A stretch of DNA of 64,000 bases, taken from a bacterium. GTDB taxonomy: Bacteria; Myxococcota; UBA727; JAUIJE01. This document shows positions 27,832 through 36,179 of this stretch, one piece after another (within the stretch, counting starts at the first letter, position 1; the number at the start of each line of letters is the position of its first letter). The stretch is taken from assembly GCA_030431455.1 (NCBI GenBank), contig JAUIJE010000003.1:672850-736849 (forward strand). Reading direction: 5' to 3'. A program made the position numbers and the translations under genes. Below the pieces are notes generated by a model. That model was not told the DNA's origin. It saw only the letters and a program-made list of their open reading frames with translations, and searched no databases.

Positions 27832-28130
27832 CTCTCTGCCTCCTGATGGTCCCCCACCGCCACAGCATAGACACGCGCCCCGCCATGCACACCGACCGTC
27901 TCGGGCCGCGCCAGGTCGCCGTCATGTCCGTGTGTCAGACCCGCGGACATTTGACGATCCCCTGCCGGAGGGGCCGTCAAGCGTCCGACACCTGACGCCG
28001 CGGTTTTGACGTCCGGGGGGTGGGCGCGCCTCCCACCCGCCAAAAAGTTGTCCGATCTCGATGCCTTGCGCGATCGCGCGATCTTGGCCCGGCTCGTGCC
28101 TTGAAGAGGAGTGTCAGAGGAAAGGTTTCC
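27832..28130. other. Divergent intergenic region before flgF with a large inverted repeat
   Basis: No gene seen. It contains an imperfect stem-loop at 27944-27987 (CGGAC with GTCCG, and TTGACG with CGTCAA inside it, around CCCCT/AGGGG). A sigma-54-like element is at 28085-28100. The stem-loop could be a regulator site or a barrier between the thioredoxin and flgF promoters. Confidence 0.5.
28085..28100 (+). promoter_or_regulatory. Sigma-54-like promoter upstream of flgF
   Basis: TGGCCCGGCTCGTGCC has GG at 28086-28087 and GC at 28098-28099, 10 nt apart. It is a weaker match than the flgE element (CCCG instead of CACG, GTGC instead of TTGC). A start near 28111 would leave 20 nt, including AGAGGAAAGG, before the flgF ATG. 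Confidence 0.5.
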
Positions 28131-28853
28131 ATGAGCCACGGCATCTACGTTTCTATGTCCCAAGCCAGCGCCGACATGCGGCGGCTGGAGCGCATCGCGG
28201 ACGACTTGGCCAACCAAGACACGGTGGGCTACGTCTCGGTCGCCGAGCGCTACAGTGACAAGCGGGGTCCCCAGGTCGAAGACGGCCCCCAGCTCAACGC
28301 CAAGGTCATGACCGAAGTCGGCAACGGCGGGGTCAACCTCAAGCCCGGCCCCCTGATGCAGACCGGCCGCAACCTCGACGTGGCCCTCCCCGAAGGCACC
28401 TTCCTCAAGGTCGAGAGCAAGCGCGGCGGTCCCTCCTACACCCGCGCCGGCAACATCACCATCGACCACAAGGGCACCCTCCGCGTCGGCCACCGCCCCC
28501 TGCTCAACGTCGACGGGGCCCCGGTGCAGGTGCCCCCCGGGGTCAAGGTCCGCCTGCACGATGACGGCACCATTCAAGCCCAAGGCCAAGTGGTGGCCCA
28601 GCTCCCCATGTTCGCCCTGTCCGGCGAGATGACCCGCACCACCGGGGACGAAATCCGCCTCGGGCCAAACGGCCAGGCCGAGCAGGTCGCGGCCCGGGTC
28701 ACCACCGGCGCCCTCGAGGGCAGCAACGCCGACCCCCTCCGGGCGGTGGTGGACATGGTCACGGTGCAGCGCAGCTTCGCCCACGCCATGCAAGCCATCG
28801 ACACCTATTCACAGATTGATTCGTCGTCCAACGACATCGGTCGCATCCGCTAG
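28131..28853 (+). CDS. flgF: Flagellar proximal rod protein FlgF
   Basis: 240 residues from the ATG at 28131, preceded by AGAGGAAAGG. The N-terminus MSHGIYVSMSQASADMRRLE, then IADDLANQDTVGY, is the divergent rod motif of FlgF. A central domain has FLKVESKRGGPSYTRAGNIT. The C-terminal helix is DMVTVQRSFAHAMQAIDTYS. FlgF is part of the rod with FlgB, FlgC and FlgG. It is followed by flgG after 14 nt. FlgB and FlgC are not in this window. Confidence 0.92.
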   Translation: MSHGIYVSMSQASADMRRLERIADDLANQDTVGYVSVAERYSDKRGPQVEDGPQLNAKVMTEVGNGGVNLKPGPLMQTGRNLDVALPEGTFLKVESKRGGPSYTRAGNITIDHKGTLRVGHRPLLNVDGAPVQVPPGVKVRLHDDGTIQAQGQVVAQLPMFALSGEMTRTTGDEIRLGPNGQAEQVAARVTTGALEGSNADPLRAVVDMVTVQRSFAHAMQAIDTYSQIDSSSNDIGRIR

Positions 28854-28867
28854 AGGACGAAAAGACC

Positions 28868-29653
28868 ATGAACCGCGCCCTGTTCACCGCCGCATCCGGC
28901 ATGCACGCCCAAGAGACGCGCATGAACGTGACCGCGAACAACATCGCCAACGCGAACACCACCGGGTTCAAAAAGGGCCGGGTCGAGTTCGAGGCGCTCC
29001 TGTCCGAACGCATCCGCTCCGCCGACGCCCCCACCGCCCAGGGCGGCACCCGGCCCGCCCCCCTCGAGGTCGGCCTCGGGGTCAAGACCGCGGCCAGCAC
29101 CCGCGACCTGCGCCAAGGGGACATGCTCCCCACCGGCAACCAGACGGACATGGTCATCGAAGGGGACGGCTTTTTCCGGGTGCAACGCCGCGACGGCAGC
29201 TTCGCCTACACCCGCGCGGGCAACTTCCGCGTCGACGGGGTCGGCCGGCTGGTGACCCAATCCGGGGACGTGGTCCAGCCCGGCATCACCATCCCCGAGG
29301 ACGCCACCGACATGACCGTGCGCGGCGACGGCCTCATCACCGCCAATGTCTCTGGGCGCGACCGCCCCCTCGAGCTCGGCTACCTCGAAATCGCCCTGTT
29401 CCAGAACCCGGGGGGCATGCACGCTGAAGGCGAAAACCTCTTCACCGCCACCGCGGCCTCGGGCATCCCCCTGCTGGTGCGCGCCGGAGAAGACGGCGCG
29501 GGCAACATCACCCAAGGGTTTCTCGAGGGGGCCAACGTCAAGCCCGTCCAGGAGATGATCAGCCTCATCTCCACCCAACGCGCCTACGAAATGAACAGCA
29601 AAGTCATCTCCGCCGCCGACGAGATGATGCAACGCCTCTCGCAACTCGGGTAA
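28868..29653 (+). CDS. flgG: Flagellar distal rod protein FlgG
   Basis: 261 residues, the canonical length. The N-terminus has ALFTAASGMHAQETRMNVTA and NNIANANTTGFKKGR. The central domain has IEGDGFFRVQRRDGSFAYTR. The C-terminal helix is EMISLISTQRAYEMNSKVIS. All are strongly conserved in FlgG. A GAGGA site precedes the ATG. The gene leads into flgA and the ring genes. Confidence 0.97.
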   Translation: MNRALFTAASGMHAQETRMNVTANNIANANTTGFKKGRVEFEALLSERIRSADAPTAQGGTRPAPLEVGLGVKTAASTRDLRQGDMLPTGNQTDMVIEGDGFFRVQRRDGSFAYTRAGNFRVDGVGRLVTQSGDVVQPGITIPEDATDMTVRGDGLITANVSGRDRPLELGYLEIALFQNPGGMHAEGENLFTATAASGIPLLVRAGEDGAGNITQGFLEGANVKPVQEMISLISTQRAYEMNSKVISAADEMMQRLSQLG

Positions 29654-29657
29654 CGCC

Positions 29658-30320
29658 ATGATCCACGCCATCACCCTCTCCGCCCTCGTCCTCGTCGTGC
29701 CCGCTGGCCCGCAGGCGAAAAAGACCGCCCCCAGCGAACAGGACACCGTGCGCGCCCTCATCGAATCGTCCGGAGGCCCCGACGTGCGGGTCGAGATCAT
29801 CGAGGTGCACAACCGCCCCAGCGACGGATGCCACCCCCACAGCGTGGTCCGGCCCCGCAAGCTGAAGATCTCGGGGCCCGTGCCCTTCCTCCTCGAAGGG
29901 GTCAACCAACAAGGCCAGGTCTGCCAGACCCTCATCCGCGCCACCATCCGCGCCGTCACCCAGGTGCAGACCCTCAAGCGCGACGTCAACGTCGGCGACA
30001 CGGTGGGCCCCAAGGACTTCGAGTCCATCTGGGTCTCCGTCGACCAAGCCCACGGCAAGCTGCGCAACCCGGTGGGCGGCAAGGTCAACACCCGCCTGCG
30101 CAAGAAGATCCCCGTGAGCCGCTCGGCCATCGATGGCCTCGGCACCGGCCCGGTCAACGTCGAGCTCGCCTCCGGCGGCCTCATCATCCAGACCTCGGGC
30201 GAGCGTCGTCGCTGCCGGGGCCGGGTCTCCTCCGACATCGCCTGTGTGCGCCTGCAAAACGGCATGCGCGTCACCGGCCGCATGCGCCCCGACGGGGTGG
30301 TCTACGTGGAGCTGCCGTGA
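29658..30320 (+). CDS. flgA: Flagellar P-ring assembly chaperone FlgA
   Basis: 220 residues with an N-terminal signal sequence (residues 1-17, ending VVPAGPQA). The C-terminal SAF-type domain has LKRDVNVGDTVGPKDFESIW, then VNTRLRKKIPVSRSAI and a final MRVTGRMRPDGVVYVELP. FlgA chaperones FlgI in the periplasm. The family is poorly conserved, but position before flgH and flgI supports the call. Stop and next start overlap (TGATG). Confidence 0.88.
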   Translation: MIHAITLSALVLVVPAGPQAKKTAPSEQDTVRALIESSGGPDVRVEIIEVHNRPSDGCHPHSVVRPRKLKISGPVPFLLEGVNQQGQVCQTLIRATIRAVTQVQTLKRDVNVGDTVGPKDFESIWVSVDQAHGKLRNPVGGKVNTRLRKKIPVSRSAIDGLGTGPVNVELASGGLIIQTSGERRRCRGRVSSDIACVRLQNGMRVTGRMRPDGVVYVELP

Positions 30321-31030
30321 TGTGCCTGCGCAACCTCATTGTCCCCCTCGCCCTGCTCTCCACCATTGGCTGCGAGTCCGCCCACATCGCCGCCTACCAC
30401 CCCAAAGAGCGTGAAGTGCCCATGCCCCCCTCCCCCGGCTCGTCCGCGGACGCCAAGGAAGACGAAGCCAAGGGCTCGCTGTTCCGCACCGCCAACGTGG
30501 CCCCGCGGTTTTACGCCGACGTGCGCGCCTTCCAGGTCGGGGACCTCGTGATCATCGAAGTCGAGGAAGAGGCCACCGCCGAGCGCTCCCGCGGCACCGA
30601 CATCCAACGCGGCGGAGACAGCGCGCTGTACGCCAACGAGACCCCGGTGATCGGCCCCTTGGCCAACCTCAACCTCGGCGACCTCAACATCGACGTGCAA
30701 GGCAACGCAGGGTCTTCGACCAACTTCTCCGCCCAAGGCCGCAGCGGCCGCACCGAGTCCCTCGTCGCCACCGTGCCCGCCACCGTGCAGAAGGTCCTGC
30801 CCAACGGCAACCTCGTCATCGAAGGCCGGCGCGCCATCCTCGTCAACGACGAGCAGCAGTACCTCTACGTGTCCGGCATCGTTCGACCCGTCGACATCAA
30901 CCAAAACAACGCCATCTTGTCCAGCCGCGTGGCCGAAGCCGAAATCGAGTTCGTGGGCCGCGGGGTGATGACCGACAACGCCAACCAGGGTGTGGCCGCG
31001 CGCTACCTCGGCTGGCTCTGGCCCTTCTGA
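30320..31030 (+). CDS. flgH: Flagellar L-ring lipoprotein FlgH
   Basis: 236 residues from an ATG overlapping the flgA stop. The signal peptide ends in lipobox STIGC. A segment with SLFRTANVAPRFYADVRAFQ and VGDLVIIEVEEEATAERSRG matches FlgH, as does the end with SRVAEAEIEFVGRGVMTDNA and the terminal LGWLWPF. FlgH forms the outer-membrane bushing of the rod, indicating a Gram-negative envelope. Confidence 0.96.
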   Translation: MCLRNLIVPLALLSTIGCESAHIAAYHPKEREVPMPPSPGSSADAKEDEAKGSLFRTANVAPRFYADVRAFQVGDLVIIEVEEEATAERSRGTDIQRGGDSALYANETPVIGPLANLNLGDLNIDVQGNAGSSTNFSAQGRSGRTESLVATVPATVQKVLPNGNLVIEGRRAILVNDEQQYLYVSGIVRPVDINQNNAILSSRVAEAEIEFVGRGVMTDNANQGVAARYLGWLWPF

Positions 31031-31041
31031 GGAGCAGCGAC

Positions 31042-32172
31042 ATGACCACCCACACGCTCACTCCCCGCATCTTCCCTCCCTTCCTCGCCGCTCTCATTGG
31101 CATTGGCATGGCCCTCTCCTCCACCCAAGTCTCGGCCGCTGAAGTCCGCATCAAAGACCTCGCTCACGTCGAGGGGGTCCGGGACAACGCCCTCATCGGC
31201 TACGGCCTGGTGGTGGGGCTGTCCGGGACCGGCGACACCGAGGGCGCGATGTTCACCAAACAATCGCTCATCTCCATGCTCGCCCGCCTCGGGGTCCGGG
31301 TCGACCCCCGCCAGGTGCGCGTCCGCAATGTCGCTGCGGTGATGGTGACCTCGACCCTGCCCGCCTTCGTCCGGCCCGGGTCCAAGATCGACGTGGCAGT
31401 GTCCGCGGTGGGCGACGCCCGCTCCTTGTCCGGCGGCACCCTGCTCATGACCCCCCTCGCCGGCCCCGACGGCCAAACCTACATGGTGGCCCAGGGCGCG
31501 GTGCAGGTCGGGGGCTACGACGTGGGTGCCGGCGAGGTGCGCCGGGTGAAAAACCAAACCACCCACGGGCGCGTGCCCGCCGGCGGCACCGTCGAGCGCT
31601 CGGTGAAGGTCGACCTCTCCGGCCCGGTGCGCTTGTCGTTGAAAGAGCCTGACTTCACCACCGCCCAACGTTTGGTCACCGCGCTCAACGGCGCCCTCGG
31701 CGACGGCGCGGCCAAGGCCACCGACCCCGCCCAGGTGGAGGTGACCCCGCCCGACGAGTTCAAGGACAACCCCGTGATGCTGCTGTCCAAAGTGGAAAGC
31801 CTGCTCGTCGATGCCGACCAGAAAGCGCGCATCGTGATCAGCGAGCGCACCGGCACGGTGGTGGCCGGGGCCGATGTCCGCATCCGCCCGGTGGTGATTT
31901 CCCACGGCGGCCTCGCGGTCAAGGTCGACGCGTCTCCGGTGTTGAGCCAGCCTGGCCCATTGTCTCTGCAAGGCCAGAGCATCCAAGACCGCCAACGCAC
32001 GGTCGAGGCCACCGAGCAACAAAAAGAGCCCGTGCTCGTGCCCGCCGCCGCCACCGTGGCCGACCTGCAAAAAGCCCTCGCCGCCATCGGGGCCAACCCG
32101 CGCGACCTCGTGAGCATCCTGCAAGCGATGAAAGCCGCCGGCGCCATCGATGCCGAACTGGAGGTGATGTGA
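31042..32172 (+). CDS. flgI: Flagellar P-ring protein FlgI
   Basis: 376 residues with a signal peptide (residues about 1-35, ending VSAAEV). The conserved start RIKDLAHVEGVRDNALIGYG, followed by VVGLSGTGDTEGAMFTKQS, and the end RDLVSILQAMKAAGAIDAEL are diagnostic. FlgI forms the periplasmic ring with FlgA as chaperone. An AGGAG site precedes the start. Its stop overlaps the flgJ start. Confidence 0.97.
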   Translation: MTTHTLTPRIFPPFLAALIGIGMALSSTQVSAAEVRIKDLAHVEGVRDNALIGYGLVVGLSGTGDTEGAMFTKQSLISMLARLGVRVDPRQVRVRNVAAVMVTSTLPAFVRPGSKIDVAVSAVGDARSLSGGTLLMTPLAGPDGQTYMVAQGAVQVGGYDVGAGEVRRVKNQTTHGRVPAGGTVERSVKVDLSGPVRLSLKEPDFTTAQRLVTALNGALGDGAAKATDPAQVEVTPPDEFKDNPVMLLSKVESLLVDADQKARIVISERTGTVVAGADVRIRPVVISHGGLAVKVDASPVLSQPGPLSLQGQSIQDRQRTVEATEQQKEPVLVPAAATVADLQKALAAIGANPRDLVSILQAMKAAGAIDAELEVM

Positions 32173-32954
32173 TGACCGCGCTCAACGCCATCACCTCCGC
32201 GGTGGCCGCGCTCGACGTGCGCGAAGCCACCAACCAAAAACGCGCCCAGACCGGGGTCGAGCAAATGTTCTTGCAAGAGCTGCTCAAAGCCGGCGGTGCC
32301 TTCTCCTCCAGTGACATGCCGGGCGCGGCCCAGCTCAACGACCTCATCACCGAGACGTTGGCGTCGGTCCTGGCCGAGAGCGGCACCCTCGGGGTGGCCG
32401 AACGCCTCCTCGGCGAGGCCGGTCCCGCCCGCCCCGCCCCCACCCGCGAGAGTGCGTTGGCATTGGCCGCGCCGCGCGACGCGGGGCCCGGCTTCGACGT
32501 GACCTCCCTCGTCGAGCACGCCGGGGCCCGGGTGAGCTCGGCCTTCGGCCACCGCCACGACCCCCTCACCGGCGAGAGCCGCTTCCACCACGGCGTGGAC
32601 GTCGCCGCCCCCGAAGGCAGCCCGGTCAAGGCCGCCCTCGCCGGCCGGGTGGTGTTCGCGGGCGCCCGCGGCGGCTACGGCAACGTGGTCGAGATCGAAC
32701 ACGAGGACGGCCGTACCAGCCGGTACGCACACCTCTCCGCGATCGCGGTGGAGCCCGGCGACGCGATCGCGGCCGGGGCCCGGTTGGGCGCGGTCGGATC
32801 CACCGGCCGCAGCACGGGCCCACATCTCCATTTTGAGTTGAGAAACAAGGGGTTGGCCGCCGATCCGGCGCAGGCCCTTCAAAAGTACAGAGTCGGTGTC
32901 GATGTCGTGGGTGAAAGCCCTTTCGGCGCCGCCTCCCCCGGGGGGCAGCGATGA
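32172..32954 (+). CDS. FlgJ rod-cap domain fused to an M23 metallopeptidase
   Basis: 260 residues from the ATG at 32172, which overlaps the flgI stop. Residues about 20-80 are the FlgJ rod-binding domain (GVEQMFLQELLKAGGAF). Residues about 105-250 are an M23/LytM endopeptidase with all zinc and catalytic residues: His139 and Asp143 in RFHHGVDVAAP, His187 in RYAHLSA, and His218/His220 in GPHLHFELR. In enterobacteria FlgJ instead carries a glycosidase that opens peptidoglycan for the rod. Here the muralytic job seems to be done by peptide cross-link cleavage. Placement after flgI is the standard flgJ position. Confidence 0.92.
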   Translation: MTALNAITSAVAALDVREATNQKRAQTGVEQMFLQELLKAGGAFSSSDMPGAAQLNDLITETLASVLAESGTLGVAERLLGEAGPARPAPTRESALALAAPRDAGPGFDVTSLVEHAGARVSSAFGHRHDPLTGESRFHHGVDVAAPEGSPVKAALAGRVVFAGARGGYGNVVEIEHEDGRTSRYAHLSAIAVEPGDAIAAGARLGAVGSTGRSTGPHLHFELRNKGLAADPAQALQKYRVGVDVVGESPFGAASPGGQR

Positions 32955-32963
32955 GGAACCGCC

Positions 32964-33260
32964 ATGAAAATCGGATCCACCAAACCCGATGCATCCGTGC
33001 AAGCCGTGACCAAGAGGTCCGTGGACGCGGCCGCGGCAGCTCCGGTGGACAAGGTGACCACCGAGCAGCGCCGACATCTCGAAACGCTCACCAAGCAAGC
33101 CTTGGAGACCGCCAAGCGCGTGCGCACCGAGCGACTCGCGGCCATCAAAGCGCAAGTTCGCGCGGGCACCTTCCGCCCGGATCCTGGTCGGATCGCGGAG
33201 GAGATTCTGCGCGAGGCCGAACTCGAAGCCCAGCTCCGAGCAGCGTTCGACCCGAGCTAG
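32964..33260 (+). CDS. flgM: Anti-sigma-28 factor FlgM
   Basis: 98 residues, the usual size. The C-terminal half has the FlgM signature RVRTERLAAIKAQVRAGTF followed by RPDPGRIAEEILREAELEAQ. FlgM binds FliA and is exported when the hook is complete. The N-terminal 40 residues are disordered and Ala-rich, as typical. It lies between flgJ and flgN, the common late-gene arrangement. The target, fliA, is at 15061. Confidence 0.93.
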   Translation: MKIGSTKPDASVQAVTKRSVDAAAAAPVDKVTTEQRRHLETLTKQALETAKRVRTERLAAIKAQVRAGTFRPDPGRIAEEILREAELEAQLRAAFDPS

Positions 33261-33315
33261 ACGCTCCCTTTCACCGTGAGCCGCGCACTGGCCCCCACGC
33301 TTTCGGGGGTGTCCA

Positions 33316-33750
33316 GTGAGCCAGCCCATCCTCGCCTTGGTCGCTGAGCTCACCGAGCTCTTCGAGACCGAAGCGGTCCGCACCCAACAAGAACAGCTCG
33401 CGTTCGCCGCGCTCGACACCGGCATGTTGCTCCGCCGGGCCGAACAGCGGACCGCGTTCGACCACGAGGTCGCGCGCCGGGTCTCCGCCCTGAAGCGGAT
33501 TCTCCCGCCCCCGACCGCGCGCGACGACGCCCTCACCCGGGCTCTGCACAAAATGCGCGGCGCGGCCTCGGCCCTGCGGGTCGAAAGCGCCAACAACCAC
33601 GCGCTCTTGTCCCGGGCCCTGTCCGTGGTCCGCGGCACCGTGCGCGCGCTCTCCCCTGAAGCGGTTCCGTATGGTCCGCGGGGCCGTCGGGCCCGCGCCT
33701 ACGGAACCCCCGCCGCCGCCCAATCGGTGCGCGTGGCGAGGAGGGGCTGA
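33316..33750 (+). CDS. flgN: Flagellar chaperone FlgN-like protein
   Basis: 144 residues from a GTG at 33316. It is helical, with ALVAELTELFETEAVRTQQE at the start. The C-terminal part has NNHALLSRALSVVRGTVRAL and a YGPRGRR stretch, a feature of FlgN-type chaperones. FlgN escorts FlgK and FlgL, whose genes follow directly. Chaperones of this family diverge rapidly, so position carries much of the weight. Confidence 0.82.
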   Translation: MSQPILALVAELTELFETEAVRTQQEQLAFAALDTGMLLRRAEQRTAFDHEVARRVSALKRILPPPTARDDALTRALHKMRGAASALRVESANNHALLSRALSVVRGTVRALSPEAVPYGPRGRRARAYGTPAAAQSVRVARRG

Positions 33751-33753
33751 GCC

Positions 33754-35154
33754 ATGAGCTTGTTCGCCATCCTGTCCACGTCGCGGCACAGCCTCGCCGC
33801 CCACCGCGCGCGCACCCACGTGGCCAGCCACAACATCGCCAACGTGAGCACCGAGGGCTACAGCCGTCGCCGGGTCAACCTCGAGGACATGCCCGAATAC
33901 ATGGTGATGGGCGCGCGCGTGGGCGCGGGGGTCATCGCCGAGAGCGTGACCCGGATGCGCGACCGGTTCCTCGAGGCCGAGGTGACCACCACCTACGCCA
34001 AGAGCGGACAGGCCTCGGCCGAACACACCGCGCTGGTGCGCTTCCGGGCCTTCGACGTCGACGCCCCCCACAACGTGCAAGACGCGCTGGACGGCTTCTT
34101 CGCCGCGATGCGGGACGTGCTCAGCGACCCCGAGAGCATCGGTTCGCGCCAAGCCGCGGTGGGCGCGGCAGGAACATTGGCCAACGCGGTGCGCTCCACC
34201 GCGGAGAGCACCGAGACCGCCCGGTCCGCGCTCGACGTCGACATCGCGGCCCACGCCGAAGAGTCCAACGGCTTGGCCCAAGAGATCGCCGCGCTCAACG
34301 TCGCCATCTTCCAAGAGCGCGCGGTGGGCAAAGAGCCCAACGACCTGCTCGACCAGCGCGACATGGCCGCGGCCCGCCTCGCCGAGCTCACCGGGGCCAG
34401 CGTGGTGCCCGACGACGACGGCAACGTGAACATGTTCCTGGACGGCCGCCACGCCCTGGTGGTCGGGGCCGAGTCCGGCCGGCTCAGCTACGCCCCCGAC
34501 GCGGCCAACCGCGGCCACCTCGCGGTGTCGCTCACCTCCACCGACGGGTTGCGCACCACCGCCCTCGGGCTCAATGACTTCTCGGGGCAGATCGGCGGCC
34601 AGCTCTCGGCCCGGGACGTGACCCTCAAGGCGGTCACCGACGGCCTCGACACCTTCGCCCAAGATTTCGCCACCCTGATGAACACCCAGCACCAGGCCGG
34701 CTTTGGCCTCGGGGGACAGACTGGCCTCGACCTGTTCGTTCCTGCAGCCACATTGCAGGGGGCCGCGCTCAACTTCGCGGTGGACCCCACCGTGGCCGGC
34801 GACCCCAGCGCGCTGGCGGTGAGCGACGATGCCGCCGCGGGCCCGGGCAACAACGGCAACATGCTCGCCCTGGTGGGGCTCGAGTCGTCCACCCTGCCGT
34901 CGGGCCAAGACCCCGCCGGGGCCCTCTTGTCCATCGCGTCCAACTTCGCCTCGGCCACCAAACGGGCTGAAGCCCAGGCCACCCAGGAGACCGCCCTGCG
35001 CGACCGTCTCGACGAGATGCGCCTCGGGGTGTCCGGGGTGAGCGTGGACGAAGAAATGATCGAACTGACCGAAGCCCAGCGCGCGTTCGAAGCCGTGGGC
35101 AAGGTCATCCGCACCACCGACTCTCTGCTCGAGACCGTGATCGGACTGAAGTGA
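33754..35154 (+). CDS. flgK: Hook-filament junction protein FlgK (HAP1)
   Basis: 466 residues. The N-terminus has SHNIANVSTEGYSRRRVNLE near residues 26-45. The C-terminal segment GVSGVSVDEEMIELTEAQRA, then FEAVGKVIRTTDSLLETVIG, is the conserved D0 helix. A middle region of variable sequence is Ala/Asp-rich. FlgK with FlgL joins hook to filament. It starts 4 nt after flgN and precedes flgL by 7 nt. Confidence 0.96.
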   Translation: MSLFAILSTSRHSLAAHRARTHVASHNIANVSTEGYSRRRVNLEDMPEYMVMGARVGAGVIAESVTRMRDRFLEAEVTTTYAKSGQASAEHTALVRFRAFDVDAPHNVQDALDGFFAAMRDVLSDPESIGSRQAAVGAAGTLANAVRSTAESTETARSALDVDIAAHAEESNGLAQEIAALNVAIFQERAVGKEPNDLLDQRDMAAARLAELTGASVVPDDDGNVNMFLDGRHALVVGAESGRLSYAPDAANRGHLAVSLTSTDGLRTTALGLNDFSGQIGGQLSARDVTLKAVTDGLDTFAQDFATLMNTQHQAGFGLGGQTGLDLFVPAATLQGAALNFAVDPTVAGDPSALAVSDDAAAGPGNNGNMLALVGLESSTLPSGQDPAGALLSIASNFASATKRAEAQATQETALRDRLDEMRLGVSGVSVDEEMIELTEAQRAFEAVGKVIRTTDSLLETVIGLK

Positions 35155-35161
35155 GGAACTG

Positions 35162-36043
35162 ATGCGCGTCGCCGACTCCACCATCTACCAAAACGCCACC
35201 ATGCACACCAACAACGCGCGTGGCCGGTTCGTCGGGGCCTCGGACCGTCTGTCCAGTGGCATGCGGATCACCCACCCCGGCGAAGACCCCATCGCCGCGT
35301 CCCGGGCCGCGCAGCAACAGACCGCGGTGATGCAAATCGAGGCCATCTCGCGCAACATCGAGCACAGCCTCGGCGAGGTCGGCGTGGCCGACGCCACCTT
35401 GGGCAACGTCACCGAGCTCATCACCCGGGCCCGCGAACTCGCGGTCCAGCTCGCCAACGATTCCTACTCGACCACCGACCGCGCCGGGGCCGCCCTCGAG
35501 GTGGAGAACATCATCGCCAGCCTCACCGCCCAGATGAACACCACCTACGGCGACCGCTACATCTTCGCCGGCAGCCAGACCGACGCCCCCCCCTTCGACA
35601 TCGCGGGCAACTACGCCGGCGACGCCCAGCTCCGCCAGATCGAGGTCGCCCCCGGGGTGTACGAAGAGGTCAACGTGAACGCGGACGTCGCGATCAAAGG
35701 CGCGGGCGGGGGCGTGGATGTGTACGCGGTCCTCGACGGCTTGCGCACCGCGCTCCTCGCGGACGACGCCAACGCCATCCGCGCCCAGCTCACCGGGTTG
35801 GACACCTCCTTGGACCAAGTCACATTGGCCCGGGTCGAGGTGGGCAACACCACCCGCATCTTCGAGACCGCGCGTTCCGCAGCGGAGAAGGTCGCCGACC
35901 AAGGCCGCCTGCGGGTGAGCGAACTTTTGGAACAAGATTTCGTCGAGGGCGGCACCGCTCTCGCAGAGGCTGAAAACGCGCTCAATGCGGTCCTGACCGC
36001 GAGCGCCAAAACCTTCAAGTTGTCGTTGCTCGACAAACTGTAA
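35162..36043 (+). CDS. flgL: Hook-filament junction protein FlgL (HAP3)
   Basis: 293 residues, flagellin-like at both ends: MRVADSTIYQNATMHTNNAR and LSSGMRITHPGEDPIAASRA at the N-terminus, with a C-terminal helix ENALNAVLTASAKTFKLSLL. A core segment TYGDRYIFAGSQTDAPPFDI is diagnostic of FlgL. It completes the flgK-flgL junction pair. A GC-rich hairpin lies in the 136-nt gap before the first flagellin gene. Confidence 0.95.
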   Translation: MRVADSTIYQNATMHTNNARGRFVGASDRLSSGMRITHPGEDPIAASRAAQQQTAVMQIEAISRNIEHSLGEVGVADATLGNVTELITRARELAVQLANDSYSTTDRAGAALEVENIIASLTAQMNTTYGDRYIFAGSQTDAPPFDIAGNYAGDAQLRQIEVAPGVYEEVNVNADVAIKGAGGGVDVYAVLDGLRTALLADDANAIRAQLTGLDTSLDQVTLARVEVGNTTRIFETARSAAEKVADQGRLRVSELLEQDFVEGGTALAEAENALNAVLTASAKTFKLSLLDKL

Positions 36044-36179
36044 CGACGACGAGAAACGCCCTTTGCTTTCGGGCAGAGGGTTCACCCAGACCCCCTCGGG
36101 GGCCAAACACCCAAAGTCGGGCTTTGCCCGGTGAGGGACCAGTACGGCCAAAAACGGCCACAAACAAGGAGAACACCCC
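36044..36179 (+). promoter_or_regulatory. flgL-fliC intergenic region
   Basis: This 136-bp gap contains GC-rich stems (CCCCC/GGGGG near 36092-36104 and CGGGC-TTT-GCCCG near 36116-36130) that may end flgL transcription. Only a weak GG-N10-GC match (36135-36148) is seen for a promoter. AAGGAG lies 7-8 nt before the flagellin ATG. I found no sigma-28 consensus. Confidence 0.35.

Noticed and set aside
27944..27987. The stem-loop upstream of flgF as a riboswitch
   Set aside because: It lies upstream of the predicted promoter and matches no riboswitch class I know, so only an inverted repeat is claimed.
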